Assembly: GCA_032718475.1 (NCBI GenBank) | Contig: JAUCBJ010008857.1 | Coordinates: 97,070 to 161,069 of the forward strand | From: Nemertoderma westbladi | Lineage: Eukaryota > Xenacoelomorpha > Nemertodermatida > Nemertodermatidae | DNA length: 64,000 nucleotides | Reading direction: 5' to 3' | The notes under the pieces: model-generated | The model's database searches: none | Seen by the model: the letters and a program-made list of their open reading frames with translations, nothing else | Told to the model about the DNA's origin: nothing | In this document: piece by piece, positions 20,219 through 30,269 of the stretch | Position numbering within the stretch: position 1 is the first letter of the stretch | How the letters are laid out: each line of letters opens with the position of its first letter | Translations under genes and position numbers: made by a program

Positions 20219-21362
20219 GCCTTTGATTCAGTCTCTCGCTCACGTATGTTCAGCATACTTTCATTATATGGGATTCCTGATGAAATTATTGCAGCAATCA
20301 GATCAGTATACGATGGTTCGACAACATTTGTGTCTACTGTTGACGGTGACACAGAACCATTTGAAGTGTTATGGGGCGTCCTCCAAGGAGACACACTTGC
20401 ACCATTCTTGTTCATTATTGTGGTTGACTATGTTCTACGCATGTCCTTAGATCATCATAATGATGATGGGGTGATGATAACTTCACCTTCTGGCTCCAGA
20501 AGTCGATGAAATCCTGCCAAGTACCTAACTGATCTAGACTTTGCTGATGACTTAGGAGTACTCTCAGAATCATTAGAGGGAGCCCAACGGCTCCTCAGCT
20601 CATTAGAACATGCTGCTTCTAGTGTTGGTCTTTTTATTAACTCCAGAAAGACCAAAATTCTGACAGTTAACTTTGAAAGTCCTCAGCAAGTCTCTGATCG
20701 GATGAGCATAAGCTCAAAGGATGGTATGCTTGAACATGTCGACGACTTCTGTTACCTGGGATCATGGATCCGGAAGTCAGGTGAGGACCTTCGAATACGT
20801 AAGGGAAAGGCATGGGCAGCCTTGAATAGGCTTTCCAGGATTTGGAAGTCACCGAGAATTAATCGGAAACTTAAGGTCCGATTATTTAGAGCAGCAGTAG
20901 TTCCAGTACTCCTCTACGGGAGTCCATGCTGGGCTCTAACTGCTGAGGACACCAAATAATCTCTGGATGGCACATTCACAAGAATGCTACGCCGGGTTCA
21001 TTGTGTCAAGTACAATGCACACATCTCCAACCAGACACTATATAACATTGGAGGTGTCTCATTGGTTCCCCCAAGCTTGACACTAGAACAAAATCGCCTC
21101 CGCTTTGCAGGACATTGCTTTCGCCGCGAGGACCAGCCACTGCATAATCTTGTACTTTGGCAGCCTCATGGAGTGAATAAGCATGGTGGACAGCCCATGA
21201 CTTTCTTGAGACGCATCTTAAAAGACACTGGCCTTGAAGATGCGGATGATCTAGCAAATGTCATGGGTGATAGGGAGTTGTGGCGGTGCAATTTTGTTGA
21301 CAAGCCGGCACAGCATTCTTAAAAATGCAGCTGCAATGCAGCATGCCGATCCTAGTAGTAGT
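20219..21362 (+). pseudogene. Nested 5'-truncated LINE-A copy
   Basis: The segment starts inside reverse transcriptase motif A (CTTTGATTCAGTCTCTCGC) and runs to the 3' end with the tail CCTAGTAGTAGTAG. It matches 22860-23990 nearly base for base. Disabling changes are a GGA to TGA stop near 20508 and an extra TAA near 20957. The 5' junction shares GC with the target, and any target duplication is two bases at most. Motifs seen: GVLQGDTLAP, LDFADDLGVL, CYLGSWIRKSGEDL, LLYGSPCWALT and MLRRVHCVKYNAHI. Confidence 0.88.
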
Positions 21363-23957
21363 AGCTACTCTCCAACTAGTGTTGCCCCTGTAGAGGAGGT
21401 GGAAAATTTCTACCACAATCTACAAGCAGCTACTGATGGAGTGGATCAGCATGCATTCTTAACATTCCTGGGAGACTTTAATGCGAGTCTGCATCAATCA
21501 CCTACATCGCCCTGGGTCTATAGCAATAGTGTTAACCGAAATTCTGTCCATCTTCAGGATTTTATCTCTGGAAATGGATTGTTTTCGGCTGGAACCCAGT
21601 TCAAGAAGCGAACTGGAAAGCTATGGACTCGTAGTGGACCCAGTGGTCACAAGTCCCAGATAGACCATATTCTGTTTCGTAGGAAATACAGGAGCTCTAT
21701 ACAAGACTGTAATGCATTTACACTTCGACCCTTCTCCAGTGATCACCGCCTTATTGTGGCCAAGGTAAGACTTAGTCTGCGTGCTAGCAGAACAACGAAA
21801 TCTCCCTTGCCGCGGCATGACTGGTCCTCTCTGTTGCAACAGCCAAGTGTGAGATCCAGCTTCACACTACAGCTGAGCAACAGGTATGAGGCTCTTGCCT
21901 CTGAGGCGGCAGATCACTGTGAGGGCTATACTGCCTTTACAGAAGCAGTTAAGTTAGCAGCTGCAGAAACAGTTCCTGTATACCCTTGAAACAGGAAAAG
22001 GGCCCCCTGGACTGACAACAAAATTCAAAAGTGCCGAAATGACCTTCATAAGGCGCAGAAAGAGTCCCGACTCAAACAGACTACAGCGGCCAAGAATGCA
22101 GTTAAGGCTGCATCTAGGTCCCTGAACAGGCAGTACTCTGTTAATCTACAGGAGCTAATAAACCAACAGGTTGATGCCATCAATGATGCTGACGACAGCA
22201 GGCAATCATCCCAGGCATGGAAATCGATCAATCTGCTTACTGGGCGGAAAAGCCAACCAACCACCAAGGTTAAGGCTGAATCACCAGCCGATCGCCTCAA
22301 TGGTTTGAAAGCCCACTTTGAAAAGCTCCTCAATAATGACAGGGTATTGCCTGATAACTTTATAGAAGTAAAGGTGTCTGAGTCTGTACTCCCAGATATT
22401 CCCATTGGCGATATCTCCTTTGCAGAAGTGAAGGCTGCTGCAAAGAGCATTAAGACCAATCGTGCCAGTGGAGTAGATGGTGTTCCCCCTGAGGTCTTTA
22501 AAATACCTGAGTGTTTAAAGCTCATCTATCCCATCATAGTAGACATGTACCGTACAACAAGAGTCCCACAAGAAATGAAAACAAATAAGTTGGTGCCAGT
22601 TCCCAAGAAGGGCAACCTAACACTCTATGGTTCTTTTCGGGGAATCTCATTGATCTCGATTGCTGCAAAGCTATACAATAGGATTCTATTAAATCGCATC
22701 AGGGATCCCATTGAGAGACTGCTCCGTGGAAACCAGAATGGGTTCCGTAAAGGTCGTGGGACCATGGAGCCCATTTTGGCACTTAGAAGGATAATTGAAG
22801 AATTATCAAAAAAGAAAGACAGGCATCTGGCTGTTATCTTTGTTGACTTCTTCAAGGCCTTTGATTCAGTCTCTCGCTCACGTATGTTCAGCATACTTTC
22901 ATTATATGGGATTCCTGATGAAATTATTGCAGCAATCAGATCAGTATACGATGGTTCGACAACATTTGTGTCTACTGTTGACGGTGACACAGAACCATTT
23001 GAAGTGTTATGGGGCGTCCTCCAAGGAGACACACTTGCACCATTCTTGTTCATTATTGTGGTTGACTATGTTCTACGCATGTCCTTAGATCATCATAATG
23101 ATGATGGGGTGATGATAACTCCACCTACTGGCTCCAGAAGTCGAGGAAATCCTGCCAAGTACCTAACTGATCTAGACTTTGCTGATGACTTAGGAGTACT
23201 CTCAGAATCATTAGAGGGAGCCCAACGGCTCCTCAGCTCATTAGAACATGCTGCTTCTAGTGTTGGTCTTTTTATTAACTCCAGAAAGACCAAAATTCTG
23301 ACAGTTAACTTTGAAAGTCCTCAGCAAGTCTCTGATCGGATGAGCATAAGCTCAAAGGATGGTATGCTTGAGCATGTGGACGACTTCTGTTACCTGGGAT
23401 CATGGATCCGGAAGTCAGGTGAGGACCTTCGAATACGTAAGGGAAAGGCATGGGCAGCCTTGAATAGGCTTTCCAGGATTTGGAAGTCACCGAGAATTAA
23501 TCGGAAACTTAAGGTCCGATTATTTAGAGCAGCAGTAGTTCCAGTACTCCTCTACGGGAGTCCATGCTGGGCTCTAACTGCTGAGGACACCAAATCTCTG
23601 GATGGCACATTCACAAGAATGCTACGCCGGGTTCATTGTGTCAAGTACAATGCACACATCTCCAACCAGACACTATATAACATTGGAGGTGTCTCATTGG
23701 TTCCCCCAAGCTTGACACTAGAACAAAATCGCCTCCGCTTTGCAGGACATTGCTTTCGCCGTGAGGACCAGCCAGTGCATAATCTTGTACTTTGGCAGCC
23801 TCATGGAGTGAATAAGCATGGTGGACAGCCCATGACTTTCTTGAGACGCATCTTAATGGACACTAGCCTTAAAGATGCGGATGATCTAGCAAATGTCATG
23901 GGTGATAGGGAGTTGTGGCGGTGCAATTTTGTTGACAAGACGGCACAGCATTCTTAA
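21363..23957 (+). pseudogene. LINE-A endonuclease C-terminus and reverse transcriptase (one stop)
   Basis: This resumes the host copy after the nested insertion. Endonuclease: FLGDFNASLHQ (21465-21495), SQIDHILFR and FSSDHRLIVAKV (catalytic SDH). A TGA at 21987 replaces the CGA seen in the minus-strand copy (a CpG to TpG type change). The frame then stays open to the end: linker, PKKGNLTLYGSFRGISLI, GFRKGRGTMEPI, VIFVDFFKAFDSV (motif A), GVLQGDTLAP (motif B), LDFADDLGVL (motif C, near 23180), and a C-terminal region ending DRELWRCNFVDK. Product: a protein that nicks the target and reverse-transcribes its own RNA. Apart from the stop and nested copy it looks well preserved. Confidence 0.88.
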
Positions 23958-23991
23958 AAATGCAGCTGCAATGCAGCATGCCGATCCTAGT

Positions 23992-24135
23992 ACCATGGTT
24001 ATTGACTCCATGAGGCCGCCGAAGCAGAAGATTATACACTGGCTGGTTCTCACGGCGAAAGCAATGGTCCTGCAAAGCGGTGTCGGCTTGCAAAGCGGAG
24101 GCGAAGGATTTCACTTTTCGGTCGACTTTTTATTG
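23992..24135 (-). pseudogene. Older LINE-A copy (second half)
   Basis: CTCCATGAGGCCGCCGAAGC and the following CTGGCTGGTTCTCACGGCGA match minus-strand LINE-A and continue the half at 19527-19662. The copy becomes unrecognisable after GCGGAGGCGAAGG near 24110. Confidence 0.8.
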
Positions 24136-24149
24136 GAATTTCATATATG

Positions 24150-24415
24150 AAGATATTTAATTTTTTTTAATTTATCGTTATTAAGTGTTTTATAGCGCGT
24201 ATTCTGTCCTATAACCTGTACATATACTAATTCGTTTATTGTTTTGGTTAGATTCAGACCTTGTGTAACCTGTGTTTTTGGTGAAAACCTGGTATTCTTC
24301 ACATGGGGGTAACTGCAAAGTGAAATATAACGGCAGAAAAACTGGTATTCTTCACATGGGGGTAACTGCAAAGTGAAATATAACGGCAGAAAAACTGGTA
24401 TTCTTCACATGGGCC
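24150..24415 (-). mobile_element. SINE 3' fragment with internal tandem duplication
   Basis: On the minus strand this matches the tail of the SINE at 19092-19354: GAAGAATACCA, AACCAAAACAATAAACGAAT, GTACAGGTTATA. A segment of about 60 bases (with ACATGGGGGTAACTGCAAAG on plus) is present about 2.3 times. The tRNA-like head is absent. It abuts a LINE-A 3' terminus at 24416. Confidence 0.7.
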
Positions 24416-24455
24416 TTAAGAATACTATGCCGGCTTCTCGACAAAATTGTTAGCG
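24416..24455 (-). pseudogene. LINE-A 3'-terminal scrap
   Basis: TTAAGAATACTATGCCGGCT and TCGACAAAATTG match the minus-strand LINE-A ORF end; only about 40 bases remain. Confidence 0.65.
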
Positions 24456-24554
24456 AATTCGATCCGCTATGCCTTCCTATTACAAACGTTAGTCAGCGGG
24501 GTGATCATTAAGTGGTTTGTGGATATAGGGGCAAGAGGGTCTATCGCTGACAAT

Positions 24555-24645
24555 GAAAACGTTAGTTGAGTAACGTTTCGACCTTCCGGCCTACTTCAGA
24601 CTCTTCGATAAACAAATGAACAAATCATACCAAAGATTACTACTA
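24555..24645 (-). repeat. Single-copy relative of the 29-bp hairpin repeat
   Basis: The minus strand reads TAATCTTTGGTATGATTTGT, then GAAGAGTCTGAAGTAGGCCG, then GAAGGTCGAAACGTTACTCA. The same flanks and core occur on the plus strand at 26300-26770, where the core is amplified about 14 times. This looks like the unamplified form of the same sequence. Confidence 0.75.
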
Positions 24646-25200
24646 CTACTAGGTCGAGCGAACTCGGACAGTGGAAATGAGATCCTTCCAGGCTTCCCGA
24701 TTCTCCATAGTTGTCGCAATTTCGTTTCTCCCAAGTTCAGTATCCCTTTCAAGTTGATCTATATATGTTTTGGCCGGTCGTCCACGACTACGCTTTCCAT
24801 GAGTTGGTTGCCAGAAAAGTAGATCTGGTATGACCTCGTCTTTACTTCACCAGCAGTGCCCTCTGAATCTGCTTTCACGGGGGGTGGTTGATACAGGTGG
24901 TATTGTACCATAAAGCTCGGCATTTGTCATGTGTTGTCTCCAGCTGATGTTTATGGCTGCCCTTAGTAGTCTTGTGTAGCAACCATCAATTCGTTGTTCA
25001 AGTGATTTAGTCAGTGTCCAGGTCTCACCCCCGTATAAAAATACACTTTCCACTGTGGCTCGAAAGAACTTAGTCTTCAGGTGCCTGGAAAGATCTGATT
25101 TCCAGATGGTATCCATTTTTTATAGAGCTACCCAAGCCTTTGCTTTCCTAACTTCTATGTCCTTTTTGCTACTCTCTATCCATTATCCAAGGTACTGGAA
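24646..25200 (-). pseudogene. LINE-C fragment: RTE-like ORF2 C-terminus
   Basis: Minus-strand translation gives WKSDLSRHLKTKFFRATVES, FLYGGETWTLTKSLE, CYTRLLRAAINISW, NAELYGTIPPVS and RESRFRGHCW. After a stop, in the same direction, come FWQPTHGKRSRGRPAKTYID and NREAWKDLISTVR. This is the C-terminal region of an RTE-like reverse transcriptase, related to LINE-A in layout but clearly another family. The 3' end carries CTAGTAGTAGTAG, so it uses the same kind of TAG tail. It is 5'-truncated and interrupted by stops. Confidence 0.75.
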
Positions 25201-25296
25201 GTCATCGACCTTCCTTAGTTGATTATTATCAATGGTTGTATCTTATCATAGGTAGTGTCTTATCATATATTTTCCTTATAGGGCTGACCTCGATGT

Positions 25297-25955
25297 TCTC
25301 AGCAAGTCTCTGATTGGAAGAGCATAAGCTCAAAGGATGGTATGCTTGAGCATGTGGACGACTTCTGTGGGATCATGGATCCGGAAGTCAGGTGATGACC
25401 TTCGAATACGTAAGGGAAAGGCATGGGCAGCCTTGAATAGGCTTTCCAGGATTTGGAAGTCACCGAGAATTGATCGCAAACTTAAGGTCCGATTATTTAG
25501 AGCAGCAGTAGTTCCAGTACTCCTCTACGGGAGTCCATGCTGGGCTCTAACTGCTGAGGACACGAAATCTCTGGATGGCGCATTCACAAGAATGCTACGC
25601 CGGGTTCATTGTGTCAAGTACAATGCACACATCTCCAACCAGACACTATATAACATTGGAGGTGTCTCATTGGTTCCCCCAAGCTTGACACTAGAACAAA
25701 ATCGCCTCCGCTTTGCAGGACATTGCTTTCGCCGTGAGGACCAGCCAGTGCATAATCTTCTACTTTGGCAGCCTCATGGAGTGAATAAGCATGGTGGACC
25801 GCCCATGACTTTCTTGAGACGCATCATAAAGGACACTGGCCTTGAAGATGCGGATGATCTAGCAAATATCATGGGTGATAGGGAGTTGTGGCGGCGCAAT
25901 TTTGTCGACAAGCCGGCACAGCATTCTTAAAAATGCAGCTGCAATGCAGCATGCC
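25297..25955 (+). pseudogene. LINE-A 3' fragment
   Basis: Starting at CAGCAAGTCTCTGATTGG, this follows LINE-A to the ORF end (25930) and GCAGCATGCC in the 3'UTR. The tail is missing. A small deletion changes CYLGSWI near 25368 and breaks the start of the frame; the 197-codon frame from 25337 then stays open. It is close in sequence to the copy at 21363-23991, so not old. Confidence 0.85.
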
Positions 25956-26026
25956 TTAAAGGTCTTAAGTGCAGAAATGGCCAAAGATTAAGTGTACCGG
26001 TATATGTTATATCAGACTAAACTGGT

Positions 26027-26259
26027 AAATATAAATTTTAGGTCTGCTATCTGAATATGAAAATGTCAATAACACAATATATAGGGATGTATTTTACTTA
26101 TAATAATTACAGTAATAATTATAGATATAATTATATATAATTAAGTATTAATTAAAATAATTACAGTTAATACTGGAATTATTATAAGTAAAAGACATCC
26201 CTATATAGTGTGTTTATTGACATTTTTATAGTCAGATAGTAGACCTAAAATTTATATTT
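26027..26259. repeat. Long inverted repeat (hairpin), AT-rich
   Basis: Arms of about 85 bases, 26027-26112 and 26178-26259, are reverse complements with few differences. Left words AAATATAAATTTTAGGTCTG and ATAGGGATGTATTTTACTTA match right words in the opposite strand. A weaker outer pair, CCAAAGATTAAG (25981) and CTTAATCTTTGG (near 26300), extends it. It may be a small foldback transposon or a source of hairpin RNA. No coding sequence. Confidence 0.85.
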
Positions 26260-26345
26260 TTAATCTTTTAATCTTTAATTTTTAATCTTTTAACCTTAAT
26301 CTTTGGTATGATTTGTTGATTTGGTTATATTGTTTAATGAAGAGT

Positions 26346-26755
26346 CTGAAGTAGGCCGGAAGGCCGAAACGTTACTGAAGTAGGCCGGAAGGCCGAAACG
26401 TTACTGAAGTAGGCCGGAAGGCCGAAACGTTACTGAAGTAGGCCGGAAGGCCGAAACGTTACTGAAGTAGGCCGGAAGGCCGAAACGTTACTGAAGTAGG
26501 CCGGAAGGCCGAAACGTTACTGAAGTAGGTGGAAGGCCGAAACGTTACTGAAGTAGGCCGGAAGGCCGAAACGTTACTGAAGTAGGCCGGAAGGCCGAAA
26601 CGTTACTGAAGTAGGCCGGAAGGCCGAAACGTTACTGAAGTAGGTCGGAAGGCCGAAACGTTACTGAAGTAGGCCGGAAAGCCGAAACGTTACTGAAGTA
26701 GGCCGGAAGGCCGAAACGTTACTGAAGTAGGCCGGAAGGTCGAAACGTTACTCAA
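26346..26755. repeat. 29-bp tandem repeat with a GGCC-GGAA-GGCC hairpin, about 14 copies
   Basis: The unit CTGAAGTAGGCCGGAAGGCC + GAAACGTTA contains a perfect 4-bp stem closed by a GNRA-type GGAA loop, and the palindrome AACGTT spans unit ends. One unit near 26520 is three bases shorter and two have single changes. Its flanks equal those of the single copy at 24555-24645 in the opposite orientation. Confidence 0.93.
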
Positions 26756-26759
26756 CTAA

Positions 26760-27310
26760 CACCGAGTATATTGTTGTCATCAAATGGTTATACTAGTAAC
26801 AAATAATCCCATTTGGTGCATGCCTACTATAAAATCACGTCCCGGTGAGTGTGGTGAGCAGAAATAATTAAAATTGGTAATTGAAAATGTAAATGAATTT
26901 GAAATTGGAATTTCAATCAGTAAGCGAATTATAGCCAATTAATTACCAAAAGTTTGTTTGTTACCCGCGGGGGAACATTTTCCTAGGCCAAATCGGTTGC
27001 GCGCCAAATCATTACTATTCGATATGTGGTTTCATGTTTAGCTACTTTCACTGCTGTCTGATTGACTCAGACGGTTTGGTACTGTAGCTATGGTTACGCA
27101 TACACACTAGCAAACTTTATGCAATGTCAGTAAATTATAAACTTACCTCGATACGTAACGTTACAAATCTGTAAATAATTTGTTGATGCGCATAGAAACC
27201 ATTTTTTTTGTGGTTGTGAAGGCGGTTGTCAGTGCTAGTTATGCAGGTTACATTTCCCGTATCATGCAAATGTATGTGGCATAAACATGCCATGCCGCTA
27301 CTACTACAAC
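26760..27310. other. Unassigned DNA
   Basis: AT-rich sequence between the hairpin array and a LINE-A fragment. I see no gene, RNA or repeat in it. Confidence 0.4.
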
Positions 27311-27830
27311 TCCAATCGGCATGCTGCATTGCAGCTGCATTATATATATAGAGTACATATATATTAAGAATGCTGTGCCGATTTCTCGAAAAAATTGCGC
27401 CGCCACAACTCCCTATCACCCATGACATTTGCTAGATCACCCGCATCTTCAAGGCCAGTGTCCTTTACGATGCGTCTCAAGAAAGTCATCGGCTGTCCAC
27501 CATGCTTATTCACTCCATGAGGCTGCCAAAGTACAAGATTATGCACTTGCTGGTTCTCACGGCGAAAGCAATGTCCTGCAAAGCGGAGACGGCTTTCTTC
27601 TAGTGTCAAGCTTGGGGGAACCAATGAGACACCTCCAATGTTATATAGTATAGGATTGGATATGTGTGCATTGTACTTGACACTGTGAACCGGACGTAGC
27701 ATTCTTGTATGTGCCAAATAGAGCTTTGGTTTCCTCAGCAGTTAAATCCCAGCATGGACTCCCATAGAGGAGTACTGGAACTACTGCTGCTCTAAATAAT
27801 CGGACCTTAAGTTTCCCATGCCTTTCCCTT
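27311..27830 (-). pseudogene. LINE-A 3' fragment, AT-block subfamily
   Basis: Minus-strand reading gives MLRPVHSVKYNAHISN, SLTLEESRLRFAGHCF, VNKHGGQPMTFLRRIVKDTG and GDRELWRRNFFEK. Upstream, a shifted frame encodes KLKVRLFRAAVVPVLLYGSP. The 3'UTR contains an AT-rich block near 27345, shared with the older copies at 19527 and 29115. It is 5'-truncated near a CCTTTCCCTT stretch. Confidence 0.82.
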
Positions 27831-28087
27831 ACGTTCCTTTCCTTTCCCTTTTGCCATGTCGCAAGTTCAAAGAAATGCATAAAAACTATGATATGCAATA
27901 AAGCCTTAGGTGTTCCAAAGCATTTCCTTTACACGTGTAGCACATGATTCCAAGGTACCACCTACCTATCTGGGGTCTCTGCAGCACCCCAATTATTCTG
28001 ACAATGTAAATACAAATTCAATGGATGAATTCAACTACCGGTACATTCTCAATTTTAACTAATTTGGATGTGTTTTGTAGCATAAGT
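27831..28087. other. Unassigned spacer
   Basis: No recognisable feature between the LINE-A fragment and the inverted repeat. Confidence 0.4.
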
Positions 28088-28528
28088 GGTTCCTAACAAA
28101 AGTTTGCGGATAAAAGTAATCCACCAAAATTGGTAATTTAATCGAATGGACAGGACATGGACGATGACAAATACTGTTGCACACTGACTGTCATATTCAA
28201 TTGAAAATGCCATTGACGAAGAGACACGCGGCATTAGATTAATGGTTAACAGCACAAGACCAAATTGATTACAAAAAAACTTAGCCACGGATCTGCAGAG
28301 CATGTAGATTACTTTTGTTTTGAAATGGTTCATGGATTCACAGTCCAACCGTAAGTAATAGGTGTTAACCATCAATCTATTGCCGCTTGTATCTTCCTCA
28401 ATCGCATTTTCAATTGAATATGACAGTCAGTGTGCAACCAGTTTGTTGTCGGGCATGTCCTCCTTTAAATTCGAATAAATTACCAATTTTGGTGGATTAC
28501 TTTTATCCGCAAACTTTTGTTAGGAACC
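28088..28528. repeat. Large inverted repeat, arms ~165 bp
   Basis: Arms 28088-28250 and 28364-28528 are reverse complements with moderate divergence. Shared words include GGTTCCTAACAAAAGTTTGC, AAAAGTAATCCACCAAAATT and ACTGACTGTCATATTCAATT; the inner ends share GGTTAAC. A spacer of about 113 bases lies between. Open frames over the arms (28055-28375 minus, 28387-28590 plus) are products of the symmetry. It resembles a foldback element or a pair of inverted SINE/MITE copies. Confidence 0.85.
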
Positions 28529-28861
28529 TCCCGGGAACCATTTCTCCTGCTTCAAACGACATATTGTATCGTAAAGAAACTGCTGTATAATTAGAAATTT
28601 AGAAAATGTAAGAGTATTGATGTGTATTTATTAAATCGAATAAGTAAATTCACAAATTCACCTCCAGCTTAATCTATTGCATTAAACTTGAAACTACTTA
28701 TATAATTCAAGAGTCTATTTTTTATAGTAAACGAGAATCTAATTGTTGGTGCACTACAAACTACAAAAGTGCACACACACAGATCTATGAGCCAAAATGT
28801 GATCCCTCTGCCTCCTCTGAAACCGCCTATTTTATTTTATCCCTTATCGATTTGTTCCGCC

Positions 28862-29160
28862 TCTCTTATATGAGGGTCTAACTGTTGGGCTCTAACTGCA
28901 GATGTTACCAAATCTCACGATGGCACTTATAAGAAAGAAGGATGCGCCGGATTCATTGTGTCAAGTACAATGTACAATGAACAAAAATCTTCAATCAGAC
29001 TCAATACAACATTGGAGGTGTTTCAATAGTCTCCCCTAGCTTTACACTTTAAGAACAACTTTACTACAACTACAACTACAACTTTGTTACAACTACAAGT
29101 TTACACAGCATTCTCTATATATATGTAATATATATAACGTAAACTGTATTGCAGCATGCT
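28862..29160 (+). pseudogene. Old LINE-A relic
   Basis: GGGCTCTAACTGCAGATGTT, GGATTCATTGTGTCAAGTAC and ACATTGGAGGTGTTTCAATA follow LINE-A order with substitutions and gaps. An ACAACT repeat and the AT-rich block near 29115 precede a 3'UTR remnant TGCAGCATGCTG. Confidence 0.7.
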
Positions 29161-30269
29161 GTGCTGATAGTACTTTCATTTTAATTTTGAGAGTATTCAG
29201 CTGTTATTATTTGCGTTGATTTTCCACTGGAGAGCGATGACTTTTATTGCGAAAGTCTCCTATCTGGCCCTGTCAATATGTCTGTAAAAGGTTTTTTTAA
29301 TCTTATCTTATTGTTTCTTGTCCACTACGTCCACTCAATTTTCAATTTCCTATGTACCTACCGAATCCCAATGCACAATACAAGTATACTTCATGTCTCT
29401 CTCTCTACCTCTGATTAACCTATTCATGTTGATGTAATTGTGTTTTTCAAGTTTTCATTCAGCAATGGAACACACAGACATGTCCCACTTTAATTCTTAT
29501 CTAGATTGTTGTGTTGAGAATCTGAGAATGTGATGCCTACACAAAGAAACCTAATGCAGTAATGTGCTAACACCCTCAAAGTGTTTCTACATGTCGGATA
29601 TTCTGCTAACTACTGTATTGTTATCAGTAAGGGATGTCTGTCCATCACCCAAAGCTTGGGATCCAGTTTTAAATGACGGGATAAAATATTTACAGAGTTT
29701 CTACCAATTTTTTTAAATATGTTTTTAGGTGTTGCGTCAAATGATTTCGATATTTAAACATTGCTATATAAAACTATTTTAAATTATTATAATTAAATTT
29801 AAATTAATTACACTGTAACACAGTATAACAAACTCTAGGTACACGTGAACTGTAGGATGTAATTGTGACCCTAACAAACCTCCAAAGTGCTTTCTAGTAT
29901 TATTTTACTTTATTTGATGCAGAATGTAAATTTATTTCGGTGCAGAATATATATATAATTATGTATTATGTATTACAATTATGTATTATTGATTTTGCAT
30001 ATGTAATTAAATATACATGTTAACTTTTTATCCAGAACGTAAATTGTATTTCTATATCTATTCCTAGCCCTCGCTGCACTGAGGGCTTAATGATAGATCT
30101 CAGTGCGAATGATCTTTGTATTTGAGTCCAAATATATGGATTAAATATATGTAATTATCTATTAAACACCTTGCTGAGACTCTTGTGTGTCAACGCGGCG
30201 CGCGGTTGGGAATGAGGCAGAGTGGGTTAGGGCTTGTGTTGGGTGCTTTAGTTTGGGCTGCTTCAATGT
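29161..30269. other. Unassigned AT-rich DNA
   Basis: Mostly AT-rich with no gene or known repeat seen. The last ~90 bases become GC-richer as they approach the 55-bp minisatellite. Confidence 0.45.

Larger units (their letters stand above)
19663..23991 (+). mobile_element. LINE-A non-LTR retrotransposon inserted in an antisense LINE-A
   Basis: This copy is flanked by the 11-bp duplication ACCATGGTTAT (19652-19662 and 23992-24002) and interrupts an older minus-strand copy of its own family. It holds a 5' segment, endonuclease, reverse transcriptase and a 3'UTR ending ATGCCGATCCTAG. The 3'UTR folds into GCTGC/GCAGC-type stems before the tail, which is a TAG repeat in other copies. A second, 5'-truncated LINE-A (20219-21362) has inserted into its endonuclease. 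The C-terminal style (LLYGSPCWALT, FAGHCFRRE, DRELWR) recalls RTE-like LINEs; the clade is tentative. Confidence 0.88.

Noticed and set aside
28055-28590. Frames of 106 (minus) and 67 (plus) codons with similar peptides
   Set aside because: The similarity comes from the inverted repeat arms, not from two genes.
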